DNA of 64,000 bases from Taxillus chinensis (taxonomy: Eukaryota; Streptophyta; Magnoliopsida; Santalales; Loranthaceae), in NCBI GenBank assembly GCA_023512835.1, contig JAKCVP010000393.1, forward strand, positions 62,001-126,000, written 5' to 3'. Below, in pieces: positions 55,071 to 64,000 of this stretch (positions are counted from its first letter, which is position 1; each line of letters starts with the position of its first letter). Under the pieces are notes generated by a model. That model was given only the letters and a program-made list of their open reading frames with translations. It had not been told where the DNA came from and ran no database searches. Made by a program: the position numbers and the translations under genes.

Positions 55071-55670
55071 CGTTGCTGTTGGTGGTGGCTGTTGGTGAGG
55101 TAGATGATGGGTTTTTGCCAAGGTGGTTTGCCGAGTTTACTGGTCCTTGGAAAGATAGGTGCTTCAGGTAGGTGGAGTTGATGGTAATGTTGTCGATGAT
55201 GTGGAATGCAGATGGATGTGTAGACTTGGCTTCTAGACTATGCTTGATGTTATCGGTTATGAAGACTCGAGAAGGAGAAAAGAAAAGAAAAGAAAAGAGG
55301 TAGAAATGTAGGCGTGATCTATGCCGTGCGGACAATAAAGTCGAGCGAGCCTACGCTCTGGCGCTGCATTTCATCCCATCGCGTCGCTCGAAGTCTGCGC
55401 GGGCGTGGAAAATCTTTCTTCCGCCTGGTGTCTCAGAGACGCGGTAGCAGCTTCAGTGAATTCAATGCGCAGCGCAGCGCAATAGCAGACATGATTGCTA
55501 GAGCTATTGCTCACTAATATGCCAGTTACAGCTGCCGTAAAAGTCGTTCATTGTTCCGAGATCAAGGACACGCGATCTGACGTACAAGGAGCAGACCGTC
55601 CGCAACGCCAGTGCCATGCTGGTATCACTGCCACCCAACCCAAAACTCCAAAAGGTCGACTGGAAAAACT
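55071..55670. promoter_or_regulatory. intergenic region between methyltransferase and ANP1-like genes
   Basis: 600 bases upstream of the methyltransferase and downstream of the mannosyltransferase, both on the minus strand. It contains the AAAAG run at 55276-55298. No gene is recognised. Confidence 0.45.
55276..55298. repeat. (AAAAG)n purine run
   Basis: Four to five tandem AAAAG units on the plus strand, about 205 bp upstream of the methyltransferase start codon. On the transcribed strand this is a CTTTT pyrimidine run of the kind seen in fungal core promoters. Confidence 0.6.
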
Positions 55671-57350
55671 TCATTGGCCAATCTTGCCGCCCAAATCGTC
55701 GACGAGAGCGCTGTCGGCCTTGCTCTCCGGGTTGCCGCCGACGGGGATGTTGATGCTCGCTACAGCAAGATCGGGATGCGCAGCCTTGCCGTCTTCGCCG
55801 TACATGTATCTGCAGCCGTGTTAGTCGAGAGATTTGCGCGTCTGTCACAACCACACTCACTCTGAATTCTGCCCTTTTTGCTCATCGGCCTCGACTTCGG
55901 CGTGTTTCTTTGCCGCAGCTTCCTGGTAGCGCATCTTGTCAATAGTCGACTTGTCCTCGGCCCATTGATCGTTTTCCGCCGAGAACTGTGACTTGATCTT
56001 GTCTTCGCGCTCCTTTTGCTCTGATTCGGTCCGCTCCTTCTCAATGCGATCGTTTTCCATCTCTTCCATGTGTTTGATGTCATCTACTGACGGCTCGTAC
56101 AAGTGCCAGATGGTGTAGTGCGGAAGGCCGACCACCGAGTAGTCCATGCGTCTGGCCATTTTGCCAAAGCCTTCAGTCTCCGCATGCTTCTCGAAGCTGA
56201 AAGCCGGGAAGTGGACTCCAGACCGAAAGACCTTGGCCTTTGCCAGGATGGAAACACCACCAACGCCGTCAATGTCCATCTCCATGTCAGGGTCGCCAAA
56301 TGGATCGCGGAGATAGGCCAGATGGGGTCTCCAGGTGGCGTATTCGGCGTAGCCTTCGACGATGACTGCATCCTCATCAAGCGTATCGGCAAGAGCTAGA
56401 GCAGTGTCGGACTCTTGCCACGAGTTCAAGTCGTACGGCTGTTCACCGCCGAGCCAGTCGGGTAGAGGTCTCCAGACGTCTGCAATCAAGGTCAACGAGT
56501 GATTTAGCAGTGCTGTCGAGGAAAGACTTACTGGGTACAATGACATCTTTGTCATGCTTCATGAGGTCCTCGAGAATAGTCTCGGGAGCAGTCTCGACAT
56601 CCACATCACGCCAGTAAACCCAGCTGTGACTCGGTCGTAAGGCGGCACTCAGGAGCCAGTTGCGGGCTTGGGCCATGCTCTTTCGGCGGCTTGCTTGGGC
56701 AGCAAATCCATGCCGACTCTCAACGTCTTGGTCGACCTTCTGACCAAAGTCCTTTTCGATGATTGAAATCTCACCGAATTGTCTGGCAGGATCATCGTTC
56801 TTCTGGAGATTGGCAAGCGAGTCTGATAGGATCTCAAGAGTGTTGTCTTTGGAGTCTCCAACAAGAAAGGCAAGGTCGATGAGATTGTGTGGGTATGTGA
56901 GGTTTTGAAGGTGTGAGAAGAACATGGGCAAGTGCTCCGATGCATCTCTCAGAGGAGCGCATAGAAGGATGCGTTCTCCCTTCTCCCATCCCTTGGCGGA
57001 GCCTTGTACAGATGAGAGGTCGTAGTAGCGCACTGTCTCTAGTTGCCAGTCGTCTGCGCCGGCAAAGAGGCCTAGTGTGAGAGCGACGAGGGCGGTGGGC
57101 CGTGTGGAGGGGAAGATGACGAAGAGGAAGAGGAGGGCGAGGGCGAGGGCTATGGCAGAGCGGAGGAGGAATTGCTTCCTTCTGCGCGATGTGGGTTGGG
57201 CTCTGGGCTTGAAGCTGACGGGCAGTTAGCTACGTGTTGGTAAGGCAGATTTATGTGGATGTATTACCTGTGAGGCTGGATATTGAAGGCTGCCTGGGCG
57301 CCGACAGGATAGGAAGAGTAGCCATTGGCAGCGAAGCTGTGACGCTGCAT
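55671..57350 (-). CDS. Golgi alpha-mannosyltransferase, Anp1/Mnn9/Van1 family (GT62)
   Basis: Four exons, 57350-57268, 57214-56532, 56479-55861 and 55809-55671, give 507 aa. It is a type II membrane protein: short cytosolic tail with 'SRRRKQ', then a transmembrane helix at about residues 43-62. The catalytic domain has the GT62 marks 'RILLCAPLRDASEHL', 'YPHNLIDLAFLVGDSKD', 'SRRKSMAQARNWLL', the metal-binding 'WRDVDVETAP' (DxD) and 'VPNVWRPLPDWLGG'. After 'WHLYEPSVDDIKHMEEME' comes a charged coiled-coil extension of about 100 residues, which is the feature separating Anp1 from the shorter Mnn9 and Van1. These enzymes form the mannan polymerase complexes of the cis-Golgi that elongate N-glycan outer chains. 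The subfamily call is inference. Confidence 0.88.
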
Positions 57351-57894
57351 CTTGTTCTTTTGCAGGCCAATGGATGTCTGTAGCAGGGCCTGGGACTCAG
57401 GATAGCCCTGTCGGGGAGAGACTAGGTCGGCCCTTGGAGGGCGGACGTTTCCGCAGCGATGGCGATGACGGAGGAAAAGAAGGCGGACGGCAGGTTTTGA
57501 CAAGGAGTGGAAGGCAGGCAATGAGGGCGCCTGTGTGTGAAATGTGAAGGAGAGGAAATGCAGGTACTGTAGCTGTGTAGGTATGTGGGTAGACAAGCAC
57601 AGGTGGTTTGTCAAGTGGTCGCAGAGGGTATCGCTATATCCATTGACCCAGCTCCGGGGCTGTGGCAAGGCGTGGCCCCTCGAAAGGCCCCCACCAGTCC
57701 CCAGCTCCGCCTGCAAACCCGTCCCTCTGTACTGCGATGCCATCTACACCGATGGACCCTCGTGGGGGCCACTTCCCAATCTTCTCCCATTCTCCCTGCT
57801 GAGCGCGTGCGTGACGCGTCGCCAATCTGTATCCATCTTTCCACGCGTTCGTCAAACATTGAATTACACTCGCACTGTTCGAACATTCAACGCT
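57351..57894. promoter_or_regulatory. divergent promoter, ANP1-like / RNase H2C
   Basis: 544 bases between outward-facing start codons. Longer open frames crossing it on both strands are in-frame extensions without protein-like content. Confidence 0.45.
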
Positions 57895-58490
57895 ATGTCG
57901 TCCTCGCACATGCTTGTCTCCAAGCAGCCTGCAGACCAGCAAAAGCCTCTTCCAGAGCTCACTCTCAACGCCCTGCCCTGCCGCATCGCCCATGATGGCC
58001 CACTTTCCATTCACTCGCGATACTGGTCACCAAAGGACTCCGCCAAACACTCCGTCGAAGCTCCAGAGTCTTACTTCCGAGGCCGGAAGCTCCTCGGCAG
58101 CAGCTCCAAACTGCCAGACGGCTACAGAGCTGTCCTGCTGCAAAAGACAAACGAAACTGCGAGGGACACAACCCTCAAAGACAATGCTCTCCGAGACCTT
58201 GAAGACCGCAGGCATGAGCTCAGTCCCGAGGAATACGACGAGGAAATGGAAGACCTCCGCAAGGCCGTCGTCGACGGAACTATGGTCGAGGACCTCGTCG
58301 TCGCCAGGCCCCTCGCTCACGTCGCTGACAATCTCGTTGTTTGGGACCATGAAGCTGTCGCTGATGTCGACAGCGAATGGATCGGTCGCATCAAGGAGTG
58401 GGCCACAATGAGCAATGCTGTAAGTATCCCTTTCCCCTGACAGTCCGAAACCATACTGATCTGTAGCAGATGCATAGCTATGCTGCTTGA
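57895..58490 (+). CDS. ribonuclease H2 subunit C (Rnh203/AYP1 family)
   Basis: Exon 1 is 57895-58419 and exon 2 starts at 58467 or 58470 and ends at 58490, giving about 181 aa. Family marks are 'LNALPCRIAHDGP' near the N-terminus (the LPC.I.y.G motif), 'YFRGRKLLG' followed by 'LPDGYRAVLLQK', and a C-terminal 'VVWDHEAVADVDSEWIGRI'. RNase H2C is the non-catalytic subunit that, with subunit B, supports the catalytic subunit A in removing ribonucleotides from DNA. The last intron has a tandem TAGCAG acceptor, so a Gln may be added or skipped. The final exon encodes six or seven residues and overlaps the 3' coding end of the convergent gene. Confidence 0.83.
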
Positions 58491-59109
58491 TCTTCACCTC
58501 CTTCTGCACTCGATTCACGCTGGGCTTTCCACGCCTTCTTCTCCTCCTCGAAATGGACCCTCAATGAGCCGTACTGCTTGTTCTCTTGACAGCGCTTCCA
58601 GACCTCCCGGAAGATATTGCTGGCTTCCAGCTTGGACTCATGGTCCTTGTGCGTAGTCGATCTGGCCAGCTCCTCTCCTCGACCACCATTCTTCAGCTGC
58701 CGATACTTGCGGCCGCCTGCGTGATTCGCATATCGCTTCGCTCTTGTCATTCCCATCTGGATGAACCTGGACCCTATTAGCGACCCGCGAATAGTAGTAG
58801 AGATGCTGATGGCCACAACTTGCGCGTCATGTCAGCCCCAACAAAATCCTCCGCCTTGACATATGCGACAAAATATCTCCATAACATTGAAGACGACTCG
58901 GATGCAATCTCTGGATTCTTGAATCGCCAGTGCGGCAGCAACATCGACTTGTACGGCTCGAAAGTCAACACACCTTGCTCGCCTCTCGCGATCTCGTAGC
59001 TCATCCGCAACTTCTGGTCTTCTTTGGCTGGCGTGTCGACCTTGACGGGCTCATTGGCCTCGATTTCGTCCGACTCGGGCCGGCCGTCAGTATTTTTGCG
59101 CGAGCCCAT
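58478..59109 (-). CDS. DUF4385-like protein
   Basis: Exons 59109-58820 and 58766-58478, joined by a 53-nt intron, give 192 aa. After a polar N-terminus the conserved block reads 'LTFEPYKSMLLPHWRFKNP', 'FVAYVKAEDFVGADMTRKFI' across the splice and 'MGMTRAKRYANHAGGRKY', ending in a charged helix with 'IFREVWKRC' and a Lys/Glu-rich tail. This PHWRFK...DFVGxDMxRK...RARRYANHxGGRKY pattern is that of the uncharacterised DUF4385 family, known from bacteria, plants and some fungi. No function is established. The name rests on memory of the pattern. Its stop codon lies inside the last exon of the convergent RNase H2C gene. Confidence 0.72.
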
Positions 59110-59831
59110 CTCAATTACTTCATGGGTACTGAGATGATGGCGTTGCAGCGCAGATGCTGATGTCAGTTCGACTTGAGCCGCGTGCCTGCGCCACGTCCAA
59201 GCGCACTGACCCCACGAGCCGCATCGATGCCATGTGCCGCATCCGTAGACCGAGAAAATCCCGACCACTTCAATTACAATTCATGATCACGAGTGGCTCT
59301 GTCACGCATCTCAGCATTGCCGTCTTCATTGTTCGTCATCCCGGACCTTGTAGGAGTGCAGGAAACCTGCGCCTCTGGACCAGTGCGGTCGGGTACTGTT
59401 CCGTCGTTCCGACTTCTCAGCCGGGACGCAGCATTGTACAGCATCATACATACCCATTTTAGTTTTGTGCTCAGATAATGGTCGCATCCGTCAAATCCGT
59501 CAAGTTGCCTTGCCATCAATGAGGCTCCCGCGACGAGGTGATGGGGGATTTCAAGACTGATTGTGCGTCTTGATGACTACTTGAATGAGGCCAGAGAGGA
59601 GTCGCTCATTACCCAATATCAACAAATATGTACGAAGCGGCGACGTAAGACATCACTTTAGGAGGGAATTCCAGTGGCATGGATGTTTATTTGATGCCCA
59701 ACCCTAGAATTTCTTTTTTTGTCGACCACATTGTGTAATTTCGGTAAGCATCACGGCACGGGCCTCTGATTCTCAGACATTGTTCTGCTCTTTCTGTCGA
59801 GATTACCTTTCCGCCTTCTAGATTCTGTCAC
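59110..59831. promoter_or_regulatory. divergent intergenic region, DUF4385-like / MFS
   Basis: 722 bases between outward-facing start codons with only weak open frames. The right end is T-rich (TTTCTTTTTTTG near 59710) ahead of the transporter start. Confidence 0.4.
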
Positions 59832-61780
59832 ATGGCTCAAGAGGCAACCATACCTACTGAAGACATGAGCGAGGCTTCCGAAAAGCTCGACACAGTCCGT
59901 GTGTTATCTGGACATCGGGCGAATCTCTCTGGGACCTGGCTTCCATCTTGCCCCCCTCGTGATCCTGGTGCAGTCTTTACTCTGCTTATCTTGAGCTCAA
60001 TAGTTGCATCCATGGTTTGTGTGGCACAGATTTGGGACTCATGCTCGGATCTAACCTTGCCAGGAAGACTTTTGGATATGACTCCTCCATGATGTTGGTA
60101 GCAACAAAACAGTCAGTACGCCTTCACTGATATACAGCGCAGGAATGGCCTGAACATTCTGCCCTCCTACGCAGATTATTTTCATCTCACCGTGGATACC
60201 ACTGGCTTGCAGACAGCCTCTCTTTTCCTTGGGGGTTGCATAGCATGTCCACTTTGGGGACGAGCAACAGACGACCTCGGCCGCCGACCTGCGCTTTTCT
60301 GGGCATCTATCCTGACCTTGATTGGCATCGTCCTACAGTCAACAAGTGTCTCCGTCGCCATGTTCACATGCTCGCGCGTCTTGGTTGGCTTTGGCACTGT
60401 AGCATCTCAGATCTCTGCCCCGACATACCTAGCTGAGACTCTTCCGCACAAACATAGGACTTTGGGACTAGCTATCTTGAACAATTGCTTTCTTGCAGGC
60501 ATGTTTCTCGAACGGCACAATATACCCAGGACTAATCTAGGGCCAGGCAGCCTTTTCGCAGCAGGAGTCACCTATGGCACGAGCAAGATCCAGAGTACCT
60601 GGGCGTGGCGTTTGCCGTCTTTTGCTCAAGCACTCTTCAGCGTCGTAAGTGTTCTCGTACTTCCCTTTGTGCCGGAGTCGCCGCGATGGCTCGCTGCGCA
60701 AGGCCTATTTGAGTCTGCGCGCTCCGCGATCGAATGCACAGTCCTCACGGACACGTCTGTGGAGGAAGAGATGATCCGCATTCAAAATGCCATGCAATGC
60801 CGAAAGCAGCGCTCGACAGCATGTGACTACTGGGCAATGTACAGCACACCTCGTGCTCGTCGGGGACTGTGGATTGCATCGTCGTCGGCCGTGTTTGGAA
60901 TTCTCTTGGGTATGACATGTTGTGAACTCTCCTCTGCTCTGAGTTTTCACTTATACGCCATAGGTAACACGTTGGTCAGCTTTTACCTGGGACCTTTACT
61001 TGACGATGTGGGAATAACGAGCGACGACGCACAACTCAAAGTTGTACGTGCAATGACGAATCCGTCACTTTTCAATGCTAGCTATACTAAGTCGACGATA
61101 GAACGTGATCATGAATAGCTGGTGTCTGTTACTCACCGTTCCTGGGACTTTGTTAGTGAGCAAATGGGGTCGCAAATCTTCTGCTGTTGCTTCCTCAGTG
61201 GCTTCAACGATCCTACTAATGCTCGTCGGAATTCTCATCAAGGGTGATACCGCCGCATGAAATCTCCTAGGGACGCTGCAGCTAATCAAACGCAGAATAC
61301 GGGTCTTCTGCCAAATCTTCAGCAGTGTACGCAACCGTTGCAATGATATTCCTGTACCAAGGTGTTTGGGCGTCGGTCTGGTCGCCCTTATTGTTCGTCT
61401 ACCCACCAGAGGTCCTCGACTACAGCACTCGTGCCAACGGAATGGCCGTGTCAATGTTCCTTAATCAGGCCTTCTCTCTGCTCGTTGTCTTTGCCATGCC
61501 CATTGCGCTGGACCGGATTGGCTGGAAGACATTTATGATCAATGGAGCTTGGAACGTCGTTCTGATTCTGCTGATGCAATTCACATACATCGAGGTTGGT
61601 CTGCCCGCTGCTCTCGCAATGGGAACACTACGAGTTCGAATGGACCTGGTGGCTAATGCACGACAGACAAAGGGAAAGCCACTGGAATGGGAATCAGAAG
61701 CCCGAGCCGAGCCACATGCAACAAGCTGTGATCAAGAGGCCACTAATGCGGTCGCAGCAACAATCCGGGCTCGGGAATAG
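59832..61780 (+). CDS. MFS sugar-type transporter
   Basis: The model has eight exons: 59832-60014, 60068-60093, 60143-60498, 60547-60909, 60964-61043, 61102-61243, 61296-61594 and 61667-61780, giving 520 aa. Joined, they restore the whole sugar-porter pattern: 'FGYDSSMMNGLNILPSYADYF' in helix 1, 'GRATDDLGRRPA' (loop 2-3), 'PTYLAETLPHKHR', 'PESPRWL' after helix 6, 'GNTLVSFYLGPLL' in helix 7, 'KWGRKSS' (loop 8-9), 'YPPEVLDYSTRANGM' and 'YIETKGKPLE' after helix 12. It resembles the lactose/hexose permease-like branch of fungal HXT transporters; the substrate cannot be read from sequence. Three introns (48, 54 and 72 nt) are multiples of three. The 48-nt one would use a GC donor (GCATGT). The first intron boundary is the least certain. 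Confidence 0.82.
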
Positions 61781-62862
61781 CTGATACCCCACAACTGAAC
61801 CTCTGAGGCTCCGCATACAGCCTTGTTGCTAGCCGAAAGGGGTAAGTCAGATCTGGCGATACCACCCTCTCATGTTCCTAGTCTGTTGCTTGGCATGAAC
61901 ATCTACCTTGATCGGCTAACAGCTCTACAGGCATCGCGCAGTGCATCTGCAGCCGAGGGCCACTGTCAGTCTGTATGCCGATGCTTGACGCATTGTCACA
62001 ATCTACAACCTCTGTCCGTCGCTTTGCGTGTCCTCAGCAGAACAATACATATGATTCACTTTGATCCGATCTTCGAATCCATAGCCTGCCCGTTTACCAA
62101 CAAGGCACACTTGTAAGCTTTCGGGAATCGTTAAAGCCACAAGCCTCCTGCCATTTGGCGCACGAGCTATTTGTTCCCATCAGCGCCATATCGCGGGAAC
62201 CCCGCAGCCATGCCCTGAAGAATTGCACAGACCCGGTGAGGCTTGCAGCTACTTTGCTCAGAGCTTGTCTCCTAGATTCTAGATCATTGAGCGATGGTGT
62301 GATGCTTTTCCTAGCCTCATGACTCTAGCTCGAAACCTGACGCCTCCGATCCGATCCACGAGCAGATAACATGTGTAATCACGAATGAGTGTTCAGCTCC
62401 AGAAAAGATCCCGCGCATTGGTAGGATACAGTGCTGATGTAGATGCGCAAGGTTGACATATTCCCTACACGCATCGATCGACCTGTCGAGCACTGCAGAT
62501 CATCTGGACTGACTGTGCTGATCTGATTCTGACAATCCATGGAAGACACTAGCGCTACAAACGCGAGGTCGACGCCTTCTAGAAGCCACAAGCGCATTAA
62601 GCCTCGCTGCCCGTTGTGACTAGGAAGGAAGTTGCAACAATTCCTTACCGCATCCAACTGATGGTACAACGGACGCCACCACTCGCTTGAACGAAAATAC
62701 TGGCAGACGCCTCGGATGGTCGCCATCGTTGGCCTTGCTGCTCGCTCCACCCCTCACACCAGCTGGATAGTAGGCTGCAGGGAGTTGATATAAATCTGTC
62801 AAGCCCGTCCCAAACAGTCATGTTTGTGGCCAGCTTCTCCACAACACGACGAAGAGTTCAGC
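61781..62862. promoter_or_regulatory. intergenic region upstream of the secreted glycoprotein gene
   Basis: About 1.1 kb with no convincing gene. It ends in a GATATAAATC TATA-like element at 62786-62795, 77 bp before the downstream start codon. Confidence 0.45.
62787..62795 (+). promoter_or_regulatory. TATA-like box
   Basis: ATATAAATC lies about 75 bp upstream of the start codon of the secreted glycoprotein gene. Most other promoters here lack such an element, so this gene may be more inducible. The motif alone is weak evidence. Confidence 0.4.
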
Positions 62863-64000
62863 ATGCACACCTCCTACCTCTCTGCTGCCGGTCTCTTGAG
62901 CCTGGCCGTCGCCGCCGCTCAGAACACTGCACCCAATGTCCCCAACCAAGCCCAAATTGGTGAATTTCAGTTCGGTCTGACATGCAACATTCCCAATTAC
63001 GGTACGAGAACCAGTTCCGGCCAGGATATCTGTTCCAGAGGACTGACATGTAATTACAGGCAACAAGACCTTGTTCTCCCGCTTCAGTGCCACTGCCCCC
63101 ATTCAGGGTACTTCCGGTCAACAGGTATACTTCAGTGACCTTGTCGCCGAGGTCACTCTTCCCCTGTCCGTCGTCGGCATCGCAAAGTCCATTGGTGGTG
63201 CCAAGGCAGATGCAAACGTCACTGTTGGACTGAACGTCGACAATGCTACCCCTGCGCAACTGAACCCCTTCCCATCGGGACTGATTGTCCGGAACATTAC
63301 TGTCAGCGGCGAGACTCCCTTGACTGTTCGCGTACCCGTCAATGGCACACTGAGTCCCATCGGGCCTGTGACTCTCGGCTCTGCTGGTCAGGCTATGAGC
63401 ATGCACTTGGTATATATCCCATCTCTTCATCCATCACATCAATCCTCTTGGCACAGCTCCCCTTCCGAGACACAGTCAGCTCATACTTCATACGAGCATA
63501 TTGCTAACCCCTCTACCTTAGGGCCTGATCAACATGCTCGTAAACGTAACCCAAGCCTCAAACGGCAACCCAATCCTAACAAACTGGAACATCGTCTGCC
63601 CACCCCCAAACATAACCTACGCCCTAGGCGTAACCAACATCCTCCCCGCCAACGCCCAGACAAACTCCCAACCCAACCGTCCCAGCGTAGGCGGAAACTA
63701 CGTCTTCCCCGCAATCGGGAATTACACCGAGACAGGCTCCTTCCGCTTCCCGTATAACTGCGCCTTCAACGGCACCGGCAACAACAGCGTCGACCTAACC
63801 GTCTCCGGCGCCGTACCAACGTACCTAAACTCAGGCACGCAATTCAGCATCAACTCTTCCTATGCCTATCTGCGCGTCCCCGCAGCCGTGGCGAACTCCC
63901 TACGCTCCAAGACGCCAAGCGCATACACAGCGCGCACATCCGTCACATCATACCTCATATCCGTCCTGAACGGATCCCCGTCGTCGATTAATGCCGTGGG
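62863..64000 (+). CDS. secreted N-glycosylated protein, 3' end outside window
   Basis: Exons so far are 62863-63001, 63060-63409 and 63522 to the window end, open throughout. A signal peptide is evident ('SAAGLLSLAVAAAQN', cleavage after Ala). The mature part has many Asn-x-Ser/Thr sites (NVT, NAT, NIT, NGT, NYT, NNS) and beta-rich repeats. The order 'FGLTCNIPNYG', then 'VTVGLNVDN', 'PVNGTLSPIGPVTLGSAGQA' and a closing 'IVCPPP' resembles the bacterial extracellular DUF6801-type domain, but I am not sure of this. It has no visible catalytic motif. Introns are 58 and 112 nt. A cell-wall or extracellular role is inference. Confidence 0.75.

Noticed and set aside
59832..61780. MFS gene as a pseudogene because of stops and frame changes
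   Set aside because: Seven short introns with good signals restore every conserved block in phase.
1..64000. Secondary-metabolite gene cluster or mobile element
   Set aside because: No polyketide, peptide synthetase or terpene enzyme, no transposase, integrase or reverse transcriptase, and no long terminal or inverted repeats were seen.
1..64000. tRNA or rRNA genes
   Set aside because: No cloverleaf with GGTTCRANYCC-type T-loop and matching arms was recognised by eye; a covariance-model scan would be needed to exclude them.

Overview
The window is nuclear DNA of a filamentous ascomycete (Pezizomycotina). The signs are dense genes on both strands, about 47 inferred spliceosomal introns mostly 47-95 nt long with GT..CTRAY..AG signals, and a set of conserved housekeeping genes of fungal type: cytoplasmic dynein heavy chain, GT62 mannosyltransferase, fungal CLC exchanger and Rieske protein with presequence. 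The class is not certain; the composition would fit Dothideomycetes or a related group. There is no prophage, CRISPR array, rRNA or recognisable tRNA.

Layout. 1-2.3 kb: two BTB-like genes on the minus strand, the first frameshifted and cut by the window edge. 3.6-16.7 kb: one intronless 4379-codon dynein heavy chain gene (minus), divergent from a WDR48/UAF1-type WD40 gene (17.3-20.5 kb). 20.6-24.1 kb: mitochondrial S-adenosylmethionine carrier (minus) divergent from a TilS-type tRNA lysidine synthetase-like gene. 24.3-27.2 kb: RING/TRAF zinc-finger gene (minus) divergent from a U1A/U2B''-type two-RRM gene, with two telomere-like boxes between them. 27.3-31.3 kb: V-ATPase subunit D (minus) divergent from splicing factor SYF1. 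32.3-35.1 kb: G-patch gene (minus, one frameshift) divergent from the PP2A catalytic subunit. 35.8-39.6 kb: CLC chloride/proton exchanger (minus) divergent from a Dpb3/CHRAC-like histone-fold gene. 40.1-44.7 kb: Rieske iron-sulphur protein, BCP1 (minus) and GMP synthase. 45.4-49.5 kb: mitochondrial PPR-like gene and an unrecognised gene (both minus). 50.5-53.5 kb: a CCA-adding enzyme whose frame runs on into a Tti2 domain. 54.2-59.1 kb: FAM86-like methyltransferase, Anp1-like mannosyltransferase, RNase H2 subunit C and a DUF4385-like gene. 59.8-61.8 kb: MFS sugar-type transporter with seven introns. 62.9 kb to the end: a secreted glycoprotein running off the window.

The genes are mostly unrelated housekeeping functions in divergent and convergent pairs, not an operon-like pathway or metabolite cluster. 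The points most worth a second look are the CCA1-Tti2 fusion with two possible start codons, three introns that appear to use GC-AG boundaries (one next to a 13-nt exon in GMP synthase), single-base frameshifts at homopolymers in two genes, a pair of CTAACCCTAAC boxes in a divergent promoter, a 13-bp overlap of two convergent coding ends, and hexanucleotide-periodic tracts recurring in both coding and intergenic DNA. All spliced models were built by eye from reading frame, splice consensus and family conservation; none has transcript support.
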